DNA of 64,000 nucleotides, taken from positions 1 to 64,000 of the forward strand of contig JAFQPG010000008.1 of assembly GCA_017411835.1 (NCBI GenBank), in the 5' to 3' direction. The position numbers and the translations under genes were made by a program. A model generated the notes under the pieces. That model searched no databases and was not told where the DNA came from. It saw only the letters and a list, made by a program, of their open reading frames with translations. The DNA comes from Ruminococcus sp. (GTDB taxonomy: Bacteria; Bacillota; Clostridia; Oscillospirales; Acutalibacteraceae). This document shows positions 1 to 8,613 of this stretch, piece by piece (position 1 is the stretch's first letter; the number at the start of each line of letters is the position of its first letter).

Positions 1-229
1 AGACTTGGTTCGGTATTTTTTTGTTTGTACAAATATAGGACTTGAACCTTAAGAAGGTCTGTGGCGTTGAAAAATAGTCCGGTGGACTATTTTTAGGCAC
101 AGAGGAACGAAAACGGGTACCGAGCACCGCAGGTGCTGGGTTGTTGAGTTCGAAAGATTTTACGAAGTAAAAGCTTTGTCCTGTTACCCGCATCGTCGTC
201 GCGAACTACAACAGTTCGCGGCGATTTTT
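1..229 (+). ncRNA. Unassigned structured RNA element
   Basis: The stretch is rich in exact complementary pairs. 58-63 pairs with 98-103 around a perfect 11-bp hairpin (70-80/84-94, loop GGT). 114-119 pairs with 185-190 around two hairpins (123-128/132-137 and 158-163/167-172). A strong terminator follows at 196-229. Weaker pairs (7-11/44-48 and 1-6/55-60) suggest the fold starts at or before the window edge. No convincing reading frame with a ribosome binding site runs through it. I recognise the sequence style from other Ruminococcaceae intergenic regions but cannot name the family; a raiA-type clostridial RNA is one candidate to test. The RNA call is inference from base pairing. Confidence 0.55.
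196..229 (+). terminator. Rho-independent terminator of the left-edge RNA
   Basis: A 12-bp stem (196-207 with 213-224, one G-T wobble) and a five-base loop are followed by five T residues. It ends transcription of the structured element before the secreted-protein gene. Confidence 0.85.
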
Positions 230-328
230 GTTTTTAAAACTCATTTCCTTTATATTCAAATATATTTGCTTTTTGTTTGAAGATACTAATTTTATATAGT
301 ATTAACCTTTTACAACTGCTTGCTTTTC

Positions 329-357
329 TTGACTTTATTTTACAAAAGACTTACAAT
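329..357 (+). promoter_or_regulatory. Sigma-A-type promoter for the gene at 386
   Basis: TTGACT (329-334), a 17-bp spacer and TACAAT (352-357) lie about 30 bp before the start codon. The match to the housekeeping consensus is visible; activity is inferred. The region 230-385 shows nothing else. Confidence 0.6.
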
Positions 358-385
358 TAAGCTTGATCATCTTTAGGAGATAAAT

Positions 386-2155
386 ATGAAACGCAGTATT
401 ATGTGTGTTGTTTCACTTATCGTTACACTTTGTATTCTTATCCCTGCAAATATGCTGACCACGAATGCAAAGCAGAACTTTTACAGCAGTGCAACAACGG
501 TATCTATAAAAGATAATATCGAAAAAGATGCGGGCTTTGGGAACTCTGCGACGGCACAGGGCTCTTGTACAGACGGCAAATATGCATATTTTGCGATAAA
601 TAACGGATATACAACTATTCTCAAATACAACGTGAATACGTGGAATTTGAAAAAGAAAAGCACCAGTATGTATATTGGCCACGCAAACGATATGGCATAC
701 AACAAAAATGAAGATTATATCGTTATCGCAAACAACGCTCCTGACTATAACATCGTTACGTTTTTGGACCCCGACTCTTTAGAAATTATCGGCACGAAAA
801 AAATTAAATATAAAATTTACTCTATTGCTTATAACGAAAAAAGAGACCAGTATGTCGTCGGCATAAGCGGTACTTACGACTTTGCTATACTCGACAGTAA
901 TTTTAAGCTTGTAAAAAAATACAAAGGCTATAACAGCGGATATCTGCGTCAGGGTGCTGACTGTGACGACGATTACCTGTATTTTGTGCAAAGCGGCGGT
1001 GGCGGAAACATCGTGGTCATTTACAACTGGAAAGGCAAGCTTGTTGATACTGTCGCTGTTGACAAGGCGTTGGAAATTGAGAACATCTTCCACGTGAAAA
1101 ACACGTTTTATATCACACTGCATCACTACGGAAATTTTGTTTACCGAATCGGTTTGAATGATAAAACTGCGATTAAGTATAAGATAAATTTTGATGCAAA
1201 CGGCGGTTACGGCGAAATGGACAGTATAAACGTTACCTACGGCAAAAACAAAAAGCTACCGAGCTGCAGCTTTCAAAAAGACGGATATGTCTTTGGCGGT
1301 TGGATAATGAAACGTGACAGCTACAATAAATACTACGGTAAAAAGACCGCCTACAGCAAAAGTGAGTGGCTCAAAGAAGACGATATCTACGAATACACGC
1401 TTTTTGAAGACAAGAAAAAAGTCAGCAAAACCACAAACGTCGGAAACGTGACCGCAACTGCTTTTTGGATAAGCGAAACCTACCGAGTTTATTACGACTC
1501 AAACGGTGGTGACGGCTACATTCCGCTAAAGGTTGTAAATTATGACGAAGAGTTCGCTCTGGAAAAAAATGTTATGACCAAAAGCGGTTACAATTTCGTA
1601 GGCTGGACCGTTGAGCGTGAGTATGACTCAAAAATCTACGGTTATGAGAAAAAGAAAGATGAGCCAAAATGGCTATACGAAAAAGACGTATATAAAAAAT
1701 ACGTTTTTGACGACTGCGAAACCGTTTCAAAGCTGACCTTTGATCAGGGCGTTACCTTCAGCGCTGTGTGGCAATCAGCATTTATTTTCACTAATAAAGA
1801 CACAGTGCTTTCAAGCTATATAGGCACAGACGAAGACGTTGTTTTTCCATACGCTTACGACAAGGTCGAGGTCATTGCTCAAGAAGCTTTTGCAAACAAC
1901 AGCGTAATTAAATCGGTTACTATCCCGTCGACTATCACGACTATCGAGCAAAATGCGTTTTACGATTGTAAGGAACTTAGTGATATTTATTTTGACCACA
2001 ATATTCCAAAAAATGTTGACAAAACCGCGTTTGACTCGCCAAAGCTTGAGAAATGTTACCTCATCACAGACGACACAGATGTGTTCTTAGGCTGGTATAT
2101 AAACAGCTATTCGTACGATTTATTCCGCAATATGTATGAAAATATTTTCTCATAA
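386..2155 (+). CDS. Secreted InlB-repeat and LRR surface protein
   Basis: A signal peptide (about residues 1-28, basic start then hydrophobic core) indicates export. Residues 50-260 are built of short beta-strand units resembling a propeller-like domain; no family was recognised there. Two long InlB/Listeria-Bacteroides-type repeats follow (about 265-360 and 364-465), each with an FDANGG- or YDSNGG-like opening, a GGW/VGW core and a related insert of about 40 residues rich in Tyr, Lys and Trp. A BspA-like leucine-rich stretch (about 485-545, AFANN.. and AFYDC.. units) closes the protein. No LPXTG motif or other anchor is visible. AGGAGA lies at -9. It stands alone between its own promoter and a terminator. 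A role in surface adhesion is only a family-level guess. Confidence 0.75.
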   Translation: MKRSIMCVVSLIVTLCILIPANMLTTNAKQNFYSSATTVSIKDNIEKDAGFGNSATAQGSCTDGKYAYFAINNGYTTILKYNVNTWNLKKKSTSMYIGHANDMAYNKNEDYIVIANNAPDYNIVTFLDPDSLEIIGTKKIKYKIYSIAYNEKRDQYVVGISGTYDFAILDSNFKLVKKYKGYNSGYLRQGADCDDDYLYFVQSGGGGNIVVIYNWKGKLVDTVAVDKALEIENIFHVKNTFYITLHHYGNFVYRIGLNDKTAIKYKINFDANGGYGEMDSINVTYGKNKKLPSCSFQKDGYVFGGWIMKRDSYNKYYGKKTAYSKSEWLKEDDIYEYTLFEDKKKVSKTTNVGNVTATAFWISETYRVYYDSNGGDGYIPLKVVNYDEEFALEKNVMTKSGYNFVGWTVEREYDSKIYGYEKKKDEPKWLYEKDVYKKYVFDDCETVSKLTFDQGVTFSAVWQSAFIFTNKDTVLSSYIGTDEDVVFPYAYDKVEVIAQEAFANNSVIKSVTIPSTITTIEQNAFYDCKELSDIYFDHNIPKNVDKTAFDSPKLEKCYLITDDTDVFLGWYINSYSYDLFRNMYENIFS

Positions 2156-2161
2156 AGAATT

Positions 2162-2192
2162 AAAACCACCTGCTGAAAACAGGTGGTTTTTT
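2162..2192. terminator. Bidirectional terminator between convergent genes
   Basis: An 11-bp perfect stem (2162-2172/2180-2190) has A and T tracts on both sides. It serves the secreted-protein gene on the plus strand. Its edge touches the stop codon of the minus-strand lipoprotein gene. Confidence 0.85.
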
Positions 2193-2700
2193 ACTTTGTA
2201 TTTATATCAGAAAATGATATTTTGCAATCGGAATAAGACGGAATAATCTCTAAGATTGCTCCTGTCTTTTTATCGGTGTAAAAGGTATATCCCCCGCTTT
2301 TTGATAAACCGGTATAAACATCGTACTCATTCTCTGATTTTTTAAACTCGTACCCTAAAGACGATATCGATGATAAGGTATCAAAAACCACATCAACAGG
2401 TGTAAAGTACGGCATATAATCTGAATTTGTTATGCACTTTAGTCCCTTGTATTCGATATATAAGGTTGAATTTGTATAGTGATAGCAAAGTCCCTCTACT
2501 TCTTTTTCAGATGTAAAACATACCGATATACTTTTATCCTCTGACGACTTTACCGTAAAATGGACGACATTTTCATTTGACTCTATTTTTGCATTTGCAG
2601 TAAAATATGCAACTACATCAGGAGTACTTACGTTTGAGCACGAGCATAATGAAATTATAAAAAAAGAAATCGCAAGAAGCGATGCTGAAAATTTACGCAT
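2191..2700 (-). CDS. Small lipoprotein of unknown function
   Basis: The 169-residue protein starts with a lipoprotein signal peptide ending in the lipobox LCSC (Cys at about 20-22), so it should be anchored to the outer face of the membrane. The mature part alternates beta strands and short charged turns. The pattern (VVHFTVKSS..., a later TFYTDKKTGAILEI segment) recalls LolA/LppX-like lipid- or ligand-binding folds, but I could not assign a family. It lies 37 bp downstream of nnrD on the same strand and may be the last gene of that transcript. Its stop codon overlaps the shared terminator. Confidence 0.65.
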   Translation of the reverse strand: MRKFSASLLAISFFIISLCSCSNVSTPDVVAYFTANAKIESNENVVHFTVKSSEDKSISVCFTSEKEVEGLCYHYTNSTLYIEYKGLKCITNSDYMPYFTPVDVVFDTLSSISSLGYEFKKSENEYDVYTGLSKSGGYTFYTDKKTGAILEIIPSYSDCKISFSDINTK

Positions 2701-2737
2701 AAAAACCTCCAGATTTTATTCTTGCAATTCCTAAAAT

Positions 2738-3610
2738 TTATTCTTCTATTTTTTTATAAGCTTGTGGCAAATAAGAAATAATATCGCTTGGGAGCATAGC
2801 TGTTTTAGAAAGTTTTTCTGCTGCTAAATCTCCCGCAAGTCCATGCACAAAAACGCCTAAGCAAGCAGCATCAAAAGCATCAACCTTTTGAGCGACAAGT
2901 GAAGCGATTATGCCCGACAGCACATCGCCGCTTCCGCCCTTTGCCATACCGCTGTTGCCCGTATGGTTAACAAAAGTTTGCTCGCCGTTTGTAATTATAG
3001 TATCCTTGCCTTTTAATACAAGCGTTACGCCGTATTCTTTAGCAAAAGCTTTTGCCACGCCTTCCCTATCGCTTAAAATCTCTTCAACGCTAAGCTTAGT
3101 AAGTCGTGAAAACTCCTTTGGATGCGGAGTTAGTATGACATCGTTTTCTACACTCTTTAATATATCTATATTCTTTGATACTGCATTTATGCCATCGGCA
3201 TCTAACAAAACGGGTGTAGTACACGCAGGTAAAAAAGCATTTACAAACTCAACGGTTTTTTCGCAACATTTTAAACCGCAACCAAGCAACACGCTGTTTG
3301 CACTTTTAGAGATATTAAGCAGGTAATCAAGCGAGCTTATGTCTACCGTATCAGCGTCCTTTTCGGATACCGGTACAAAAACCGCTTCATACACAGAGGA
3401 TGCAACGATAGGATAAATACTCTGTGGCAAAGCAACCTTTAAAAGCCCCACCCCACTTTTTAAAGCAGAGAGGCTTGATAAGATACACGCACCCGCCATA
3501 GCGTAGCTACCGCTTATATTGAGCATCGTGCCCATTACTCCCTTGTTTGCATCATCGGGGCGAACAGGCATTTTGCTTTTTACATAGTCTAAAGTTAAAT
3601 CTTTAATCAT
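2738..3610 (-). CDS. nnrD: ADP-dependent NAD(P)H-hydrate dehydratase
   Basis: This is the ribokinase-fold C-terminal half of the YjeF family. It converts hydrated, inactive NAD(P)H back to NAD(P)H using ADP, a metabolite-repair reaction in the cytosol. Diagnostic motifs are VILTPHPKEFSRL near residue 160 and NHTGNSGMAKGGSGDVLSGI near 217-236, which forms the nucleotide-binding and catalytic loop with the conserved GSGD. Its 290 residues fit a stand-alone dehydratase. The N-terminal epimerase domain fused to it in many bacteria (NnrE) is absent here. The ATG overlaps the stop of the upstream membrane-protein gene by 4 bp, so the two are translationally coupled. Confidence 0.9.
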   Translation of the reverse strand: MIKDLTLDYVKSKMPVRPDDANKGVMGTMLNISGSYAMAGACILSSLSALKSGVGLLKVALPQSIYPIVASSVYEAVFVPVSEKDADTVDISSLDYLLNISKSANSVLLGCGLKCCEKTVEFVNAFLPACTTPVLLDADGINAVSKNIDILKSVENDVILTPHPKEFSRLTKLSVEEILSDREGVAKAFAKEYGVTLVLKGKDTIITNGEQTFVNHTGNSGMAKGGSGDVLSGIIASLVAQKVDAFDAACLGVFVHGLAGDLAAEKLSKTAMLPSDIISYLPQAYKKIEE

Positions 3611-4143
3611 TTTAAATCTAAAAGCTTTCTTGCAACGTCGTGCTTGAGATATGGTCTTATTCCGTCAAGTAATTTTTCTTTTGGAGAAAATACAACTGCG
3701 CATTTGCCTTTTCCTTCGCTATTAAACGCTAAAACATAGTTTTCTTCGCTGTAGTCCTTTGCGCTTACAAAGTAGACTTTGTTGAATTTACGGTTTGTCA
3801 TTTCTTCTTCGCTGTATTTAAAGATGTCATCAATAATCTTTACATCAAGCTTAAGTATTTTTTTACGATTACGCTTTGCAATAATCTTATCAAAACGGAG
3901 TACCCCTCCTAAAGAAGAGTATTCAAATTCGATGTTAAGCCCTGTTATAAACATCCACGCACCGTAAACGCAAAACAGCAAAGCAAAAAAGCCGATATAT
4001 ATAAGGTATGCTCTTTTTATTACTAAAGCGAGTATAATAAAAGTTGCAGGAATTAAAACAGCACCGAGGAGAATCAGCACGATATTGAGAAAATACTTGC
4101 TGTTTTTCTCTCTTTTTACAACTTGTTCTACTAAATTATCCAT
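3607..4143 (-). CDS. Two-helix membrane protein of unknown function
   Basis: The start is placed at 4143, because the GGAAGG ribosome binding site lies inside the six extra codons of the longer frame that begins at 4161. The 178-residue product has two hydrophobic helices near the N-terminus (about residues 18-40 and 44-68). A cytosolic part follows, built of beta strands with charged residues (KRNRKKILKLDVKIIDDI..., YVLAFNSEGKGKCAVVFSPKEKLL). This resembles small PH-like or bacterial YcxB-type regulatory membrane proteins, but no family is claimed. It is the first gene of a transcript with nnrD. Confidence 0.65.
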   Translation of the reverse strand: MDNLVEQVVKREKNSKYFLNIVLILLGAVLIPATFIILALVIKRAYLIYIGFFALLFCVYGAWMFITGLNIEFEYSSLGGVLRFDKIIAKRNRKKILKLDVKIIDDIFKYSEEEMTNRKFNKVYFVSAKDYSEENYVLAFNSEGKGKCAVVFSPKEKLLDGIRPYLKHDVARKLLDLK

Positions 4144-4175
4144 AAATAAACAACCTTCCATAAAAGTATATTGTT

Positions 4176-4204
4176 ACAATAGCATAAAGCTAAGGATTTT
4201 TCAA
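4176..4204 (-). promoter_or_regulatory. Promoter of the nnrD operon
   Basis: Read on the minus strand: TTGAAA (4199-4204), a 17-bp spacer and TATTGT (4176-4181). It is divergent from the pheST promoter, whose -35 box begins only 8 bp away. Confidence 0.5.
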
Positions 4205-4212
4205 TAAAACTC

Positions 4213-4241
4213 TTGCAAAATTTACATATAAATGATAAAAT
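4213..4241 (+). promoter_or_regulatory. Promoter of the pheST operon
   Basis: TTGCAA (4213-4218), a 17-bp spacer and TAAAAT (4236-4241) lie immediately before the T-box leader. The predicted transcription start is near 4248. Confidence 0.6.
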
Positions 4242-4248
4242 CTAAAAC

Positions 4249-4494
4249 GATAACACGTTGACAAAGAAAGTAACTGTCAAATGATTTTTGCAAAGAGATT
4301 TTTCGCCATAGGCTGAAAGCGAAATACTGAAATCTGGCAGCGAAGTTCCCTTTCGAGTGGCAGGGCTGAAAAATGCAGTAGGCTCTGACGGTGGACACCG
4401 TTATATGTCGCCTGAGTGTTTGCTTATGCAAAAATTAGGGTGGTACCGCGGAATTTCTCCCGTCCCTTTTGTGGACGGGACTTTTTTATTTTAT
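4249..4494 (+). promoter_or_regulatory. T-box leader (phenylalanine) upstream of pheST
   Basis: The leader contains the invariant T-box antiterminator sequence (TGGTACCGCGG near 4441-4451). A strong intrinsic terminator follows, a GTCCC/GGGAC stem at about 4460-4480 with a T tract. Known T-boxes sense uncharged tRNA by a specifier codon plus acceptor-end pairing and then read through the terminator. A TTC triplet at 4346-4348 in the distal half of stem I is the likely phenylalanine specifier; that placement is inferred without a full fold. The downstream genes confirm the amino acid. Confidence 0.9.
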
Positions 4495-4505
4495 CGGAGG
4501 ATGTT

Positions 4506-5558
4506 ATGAAAGAACAAATGGAAAAGCTGAAAATCCAGCTTGATGAAGAATTAAGTCTTGTAAATAACTTGCAAGAGCTTGATGCGATCAGAGTTAAGTA
4601 CTTGGGCAAAAAAGGTCTTATCACCGACTTGCTCAAAGGTATGAAAGATTTATCAAATGACGAAAGAAAGGCATTCGGCGCTTTAGTAAACGAATTAAAG
4701 CAGTCAACTGCTGACAAAATCGCTCAAAAAACGCAGGAGCTCAAAGAGGCTGAAATCAGAAAAGAAATCGAGAGTATGCCACAGTTTGATGTTTCTATCC
4801 CTACAAAGCTCGATAGAGGTTCATATCACCCAATCACTTTAGTACAGCGTGAATGTGAAAGAATTTTTAAATCAATGGGCTTTACGGTTGAAGACTACTC
4901 AGAGGTTGTTACTGACTACGAATGCTTTGAGTCAGTTAATATTCCTAAAAACCACCCTGCAAGAGATATGCAGGACACATACTATCTCGAAAACGGTCAG
5001 CTTTTAAAGAGCCAGACTTCTGCCGCACAGAACGCTATTCTTAAGAAATACGGCGATGCTCTTAAAAATGACGGCAAGCCAATTAAAGCAATCTTCCCTG
5101 GCAGATGCTTTAGAAATGAAGCAACAGATGCTTGTCACGAAAACACCTTCTTCCAGATGGAGGGTATGATGGTAGACAAAGACATTTCTATCTCTAACCT
5201 CATCTACTTTATGAAAACTATGCTTTCTGAAGTATTTAAGAAAGATATCAAAGTAAGACTTCGTCCGGGCTTCTTCCCGTTCGTTGAGCCGGGCTTCGAG
5301 CTTGATATAAGCTGTCTTATCTGCTCAGGTGAGGGTTGTCCTTCCTGCAAGCACTCCGGATGGCTTGAGCTTTGCCCTTGCGGTATGATTCATCCACAGG
5401 TACTGCGCGAAGGCGGTATCGACCCTGAAGAATACACAGGCTTTGCGTTTGGCTTAGGCTTAACAAGACTTGCTATGATGAAATACGGCATTAAAGACAT
5501 CAGAGATTTAAACTCAGGTAGCTTAAAAGCTCTTGCACAGTTTACAGACGACGAATAA
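4506..5558 (+). CDS. pheS: Phenylalanine-tRNA ligase alpha subunit
   Basis: The start at 4506 follows CGGAGG. A longer in-frame extension to 4416 would run through the T-box terminator and is rejected. The 350-residue protein has the N-terminal coiled coil (about 1-90) that contacts tRNA-Phe. The class II core follows, with motif 2 (FPGRCFRNEATDACHENTFF, about residues 202-221) and motif 3 (GFAFGLGLTRLAMMKYGI, near 320). It charges tRNA-Phe as an alpha2-beta2 enzyme with PheT, encoded 15 bp downstream. Expression should rise when uncharged tRNA-Phe accumulates. Confidence 0.97.
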   Translation: MKEQMEKLKIQLDEELSLVNNLQELDAIRVKYLGKKGLITDLLKGMKDLSNDERKAFGALVNELKQSTADKIAQKTQELKEAEIRKEIESMPQFDVSIPTKLDRGSYHPITLVQRECERIFKSMGFTVEDYSEVVTDYECFESVNIPKNHPARDMQDTYYLENGQLLKSQTSAAQNAILKKYGDALKNDGKPIKAIFPGRCFRNEATDACHENTFFQMEGMMVDKDISISNLIYFMKTMLSEVFKKDIKVRLRPGFFPFVEPGFELDISCLICSGEGCPSCKHSGWLELCPCGMIHPQVLREGGIDPEEYTGFAFGLGLTRLAMMKYGIKDIRDLNSGSLKALAQFTDDE

Positions 5559-5573
5559 AAAGGGAGTGAGAAT

Positions 5574-7934
5574 ATGTTTATATCAATGAATTGGATTAAA
5601 GACTTTGTTGATTTAGAAGGTCTTGATACACTTAAATTAATACAGCAGTTTTCACTCTCAACAGCAGAGGTTGAAAACGAAATTTTCTACAAGGGTTCAG
5701 ACATTAGCGGCATCGTTGTTGCACAGATTATGTCTGTAGAAGATCACCCTGAATCTAAAAAGCTCCACCTGTTAAAGGTTGACGCAGGCGATGGCAAATT
5801 AACCGATGTTGTTTGTGGTGCACCAAATGTAAGAGTGGGTATGAAAACCGCTTTTGCAAAGGTTGGCGCTAAAATCGGTGAAATCACTATTGCTCCTCGT
5901 CCTCTTGCAGGCTTTGAGTCTTTTGGTATGTGCTGTTCTGAAAACGAACTCGGTATTTCCGACGACAACTCAGGCATTATGGACATCACAGAAGATGTAG
6001 CAAACGGTACAGACATCAAAGAGCTTTACGCTATTGACGATATCGTATTTGAGGTTGATAACAAATCGCTTACTAACCGTCCTGACTTATGGAGCCACTA
6101 TGGTATTGCGCGAGAATTTGCGGCTATCTCAGGTAGAGCGTTAAAGCCTCTTGAGATTGACGATTTGACACAGTACAACTCTCTTCCTTTAGTAGATATG
6201 AAAATCGAAGACCCACTTTGTCAGAGATATTCTTGCTTACAGTTTGCTAACATCAGCAGAAATGTAAGCCCTGTTAATATGAAAATCAGACTTTTCTACT
6301 GCGGTATGCGTTCTATCAACTTCCTTGCTGATATGACTAACTACCTTATGCTTGAGGTTGGTCAGCCGATGCACGCATTCGACTCAAGAAAGGTCGGCAA
6401 AATTAGAATCAAGAGATTTGACGCTCCGCTTAAGTTTACTACACTTGATAACGTTGAGCGTAATATTGACGAAAACACCCTTATGATTTGCAACGACAAC
6501 ACTCCTGTTGCTATCGCGGGTATTATGGGCGGTCTTGACTCTGAAATTGTTGAGGATACTACTACACTTACGCTTGAGTCAGCTACCTTTGATGCGGCTT
6601 CTATCCGTAAATCAACCGTAAGACTTGCTCACCGCACAGACTCTTCTATGCGTTACGAAAAGTCTCTTGACCCAGAGCTTACTACACTTGCTATCGCAAG
6701 ATTTGTAAAACTGCTTAAAGACTACGATTCAACTGTTTCCATCGTATCAAGCCTTACAGACGAGTACGCTTTCCACTACGATAATATTACATTAAACTTT
6801 GACAAGGCGTATGTTGACAAATATACAGGCATCGAGATTTCTAACGATACTATTATCGATACTTTAACAAAGCTCGGCTTTACTGCAAGTGTTAGCGATA
6901 ACAACTTCACAGTTGATGTACCATCATGGCGTGCTACAAAGGACGTTACCATGAAGGCGGACATCATTGAAGAAATCACCCGTATCTACGGCTACGATAA
7001 CTTTGATGTCAACACCGCGAAATCTCCTCTCTTCCCTGTAAATATGGAGCAGGAGAAAACTGACGAAGAGCGTGTTAAGGATATGCTCGTAAAGAGATAC
7101 AACCTGCACGAGGTTCACTCGTACGTATGGAACTACTATGACGAGCTCAAAGCTTTAGGGATTGAAAGCAAGGGTTCTATCAAGCTTTTAAATGCTTCTA
7201 ACCCTAACATCGAAACTATCAGAGAAAGCCTTATTCCAACACAGCTTTGCCAGATAAAAACAAATGTCGGCTTTGCTCCTGAATACGGTATATTCGAAAT
7301 CGGCAGAGCAGTCACAGGTATCGACGAAAACAACCTCTGTATAGAAAAGAAATTCTTAGGCACTACACTTTACAGCAAAACAAAGGACGTAAAGGCGCTC
7401 TACTTTGAGCTTAAGGATATGGTCGAAACTTTAGTAGATGAGCTCAAACACAAGGCCGTTACTTTCAAAAAGGCCCAAGCTACATCTGACTTTGAGCATC
7501 CTATTAACTACAATGCTATACTTTGTGATGACAAGGTGCTCGGATATATCGGCATTGCTCACCCAACAGTTTCTAAGAAAATCGACAAGCGTGCAGCTAT
7601 TGTATTTGCACAGCTTGATATGAGCGTGCTTGCAAGCATCAAAAACGCTTCAATCACTTACGACGAGCCTTCAAAATTCCCTACAATGGACATTGACCTG
7701 TCTTTTGTTACAGACACATTTGCTCCTATCAAGAAGGCGATTGAAAACGCAAACTCACCGCTTATCAAAAAATATGAGGTTGTTGACATCTACGAAGATG
7801 AAAACTCAAAGAGTATTTCGGTAAGAATTACTTTCTCGCATCCGCAGAAAACTCTTACTCGTGAGCAGGTGCAGGAGATTGCGAATTCAATCATCGACGA
7901 GCTCAAGGCAAACGGTATTGTATTAAAGGGTTAA
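5574..7934 (+). CDS. pheT: Phenylalanine-tRNA ligase beta subunit
   Basis: The 786-residue length is typical for bacterial PheT. An OB-fold tRNA-binding domain (about residues 40-150, with the MSVEDHPESKKLHLLKVD signature) is followed by the B3/B4 editing region with ARDMT-like metal and editing segments (TNYLMLEVGQPMHAFD near 260). The B5 domain and catalytic-like core follow, and a ferredoxin-fold anticodon-binding domain ends the protein (last 95 residues, PSKFPTMDIDLSFV...TFSHPQKTLT). It edits mischarged Tyr-tRNA-Phe and completes the heterotetramer. A GGGAGTGAG ribosome binding site precedes ATG. Confidence 0.97.
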   Translation: MFISMNWIKDFVDLEGLDTLKLIQQFSLSTAEVENEIFYKGSDISGIVVAQIMSVEDHPESKKLHLLKVDAGDGKLTDVVCGAPNVRVGMKTAFAKVGAKIGEITIAPRPLAGFESFGMCCSENELGISDDNSGIMDITEDVANGTDIKELYAIDDIVFEVDNKSLTNRPDLWSHYGIAREFAAISGRALKPLEIDDLTQYNSLPLVDMKIEDPLCQRYSCLQFANISRNVSPVNMKIRLFYCGMRSINFLADMTNYLMLEVGQPMHAFDSRKVGKIRIKRFDAPLKFTTLDNVERNIDENTLMICNDNTPVAIAGIMGGLDSEIVEDTTTLTLESATFDAASIRKSTVRLAHRTDSSMRYEKSLDPELTTLAIARFVKLLKDYDSTVSIVSSLTDEYAFHYDNITLNFDKAYVDKYTGIEISNDTIIDTLTKLGFTASVSDNNFTVDVPSWRATKDVTMKADIIEEITRIYGYDNFDVNTAKSPLFPVNMEQEKTDEERVKDMLVKRYNLHEVHSYVWNYYDELKALGIESKGSIKLLNASNPNIETIRESLIPTQLCQIKTNVGFAPEYGIFEIGRAVTGIDENNLCIEKKFLGTTLYSKTKDVKALYFELKDMVETLVDELKHKAVTFKKAQATSDFEHPINYNAILCDDKVLGYIGIAHPTVSKKIDKRAAIVFAQLDMSVLASIKNASITYDEPSKFPTMDIDLSFVTDTFAPIKKAIENANSPLIKKYEVVDIYEDENSKSISVRITFSHPQKTLTREQVQEIANSIIDELKANGIVLKG

Positions 7935-7956
7935 TTTTTGCACTTTAAATTACTAC

Positions 7957-7985
7957 TTGAATTAAATTTTGCTTTATAGTATAAT
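7957..7985 (+). promoter_or_regulatory. Promoter of ireB
   Basis: TTGAAT (7957-7962), 17 bp and TATAAT (7980-7985), a near-consensus sigma-A promoter 21 bp before the start codon. ireB is therefore not only read through from pheT. Confidence 0.65.
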
Positions 7986-8006
7986 GCACTTATCGGAGGT
8001 GTTTCC

Positions 8007-8252
8007 ATGTTAGATAAAACTATGATTTTCTCCCTCGGCGGAGATAGAGATGATGAAATTAAGGTAGCGCTTACTACGGTGTATGACGCTCTTAGAAAGA
8101 AGGGGTACAACCCTATCAACCAGATAGTAGGTTACATCCTGTCTGAAGACCCAACCTACATCACTACCTACAACAATGCGCGTAACATCATCAGCAAGAT
8201 TGATAGAGACGACCTTTTGGAAGCACTTGTAAAATCATACCTTAACATCTAG
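8007..8252 (+). CDS. ireB: IreB family regulatory phosphoprotein (UPF0297)
   Basis: The 81-residue protein matches IreB/UPF0297 throughout: an N-terminal TMIFSLGGD segment, LRKKGYNPINQIVGYILSEDP (about residues 31-51) and the ending with YITTYNNARNIISKIDRDDLLEAL. In enterococci IreB is a substrate of the PASTA kinase IreK and negatively affects cephalosporin resistance. The usual partners ruvX and a DUF1292 gene do not follow here; an unrecognised small gene does. It has its own promoter and the ribosome binding site CGGAGG. Confidence 0.92.
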   Translation: MLDKTMIFSLGGDRDDEIKVALTTVYDALRKKGYNPINQIVGYILSEDPTYITTYNNARNIISKIDRDDLLEALVKSYLNI

Positions 8253-8267
8253 AAAGGATTGAATACA

Positions 8268-8552
8268 GTGGCAGAAAAAGAGTTTTCCACCTATAAAGGC
8301 AGACCTTTGGTACGCTGTGGTGACGAGCTTTACTACGGTAGTATGGAAGATCGCTTTGTAATAAGAATGCAGATAAAAACCAAAAAGGAAGTAAACGGTC
8401 TTGAGGTTGCTGACAAGGTTGCAATTCAGCTTATGTGCACCGACCCTGACTTAAGTCCTAGAAAACAGCTTGTTAAAGCAAGTGAAAAATCGGGTCTTTA
8501 CCTTGCACTTGATATTGCTGACGTGTGGCTTGAAAGAGCACTTAAATCGTAA
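8268..8552 (+). CDS. Conserved-looking small protein, function unknown
   Basis: A GTG start at 8268 is preferred: AAAGGA lies 9 bp upstream, whereas the in-frame TTG at 8259 touches that site. The 94-residue product is soluble and compact, with beta strands (FSTYKGRPLVRCGDELYYG, RFVIRMQIKTKKE) and a C-terminal helix (ALDIADVWLERALKS). There are no membrane segments or cysteine motifs. It follows ireB after 15 bp and ends at a terminator, so the two form a short operon. I do not recognise the family. Confidence 0.7.
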   Translation: MAEKEFSTYKGRPLVRCGDELYYGSMEDRFVIRMQIKTKKEVNGLEVADKVAIQLMCTDPDLSPRKQLVKASEKSGLYLALDIADVWLERALKS

Positions 8553-8567
8553 CTTATCAATTAAAAT

Positions 8568-8602
8568 GAAAAACGCCTGAGTTAATTCTCAGGCGTTTTC
8601 TT
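8568..8602 (+). terminator. Terminator of the ireB pair
   Basis: An inverted repeat with arms AAAACGCCTGAG and CTCAGGCGTTTT, a 6-base loop and a T-rich tail. Confidence 0.85.
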
Positions 8603-8613
8603 TTATGTGTTAT

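Noticed and set aside
114-206. Small protein reading through the left-edge element
   Set aside because: A frame can be read, but it has no start with ribosome binding site and the paired arms explain the sequence better.
4416-4505. Upstream extension of pheS through the T-box
   Set aside because: It would translate the T-box antiterminator and terminator; the ATG at 4506 has CGGAGG at the right distance.
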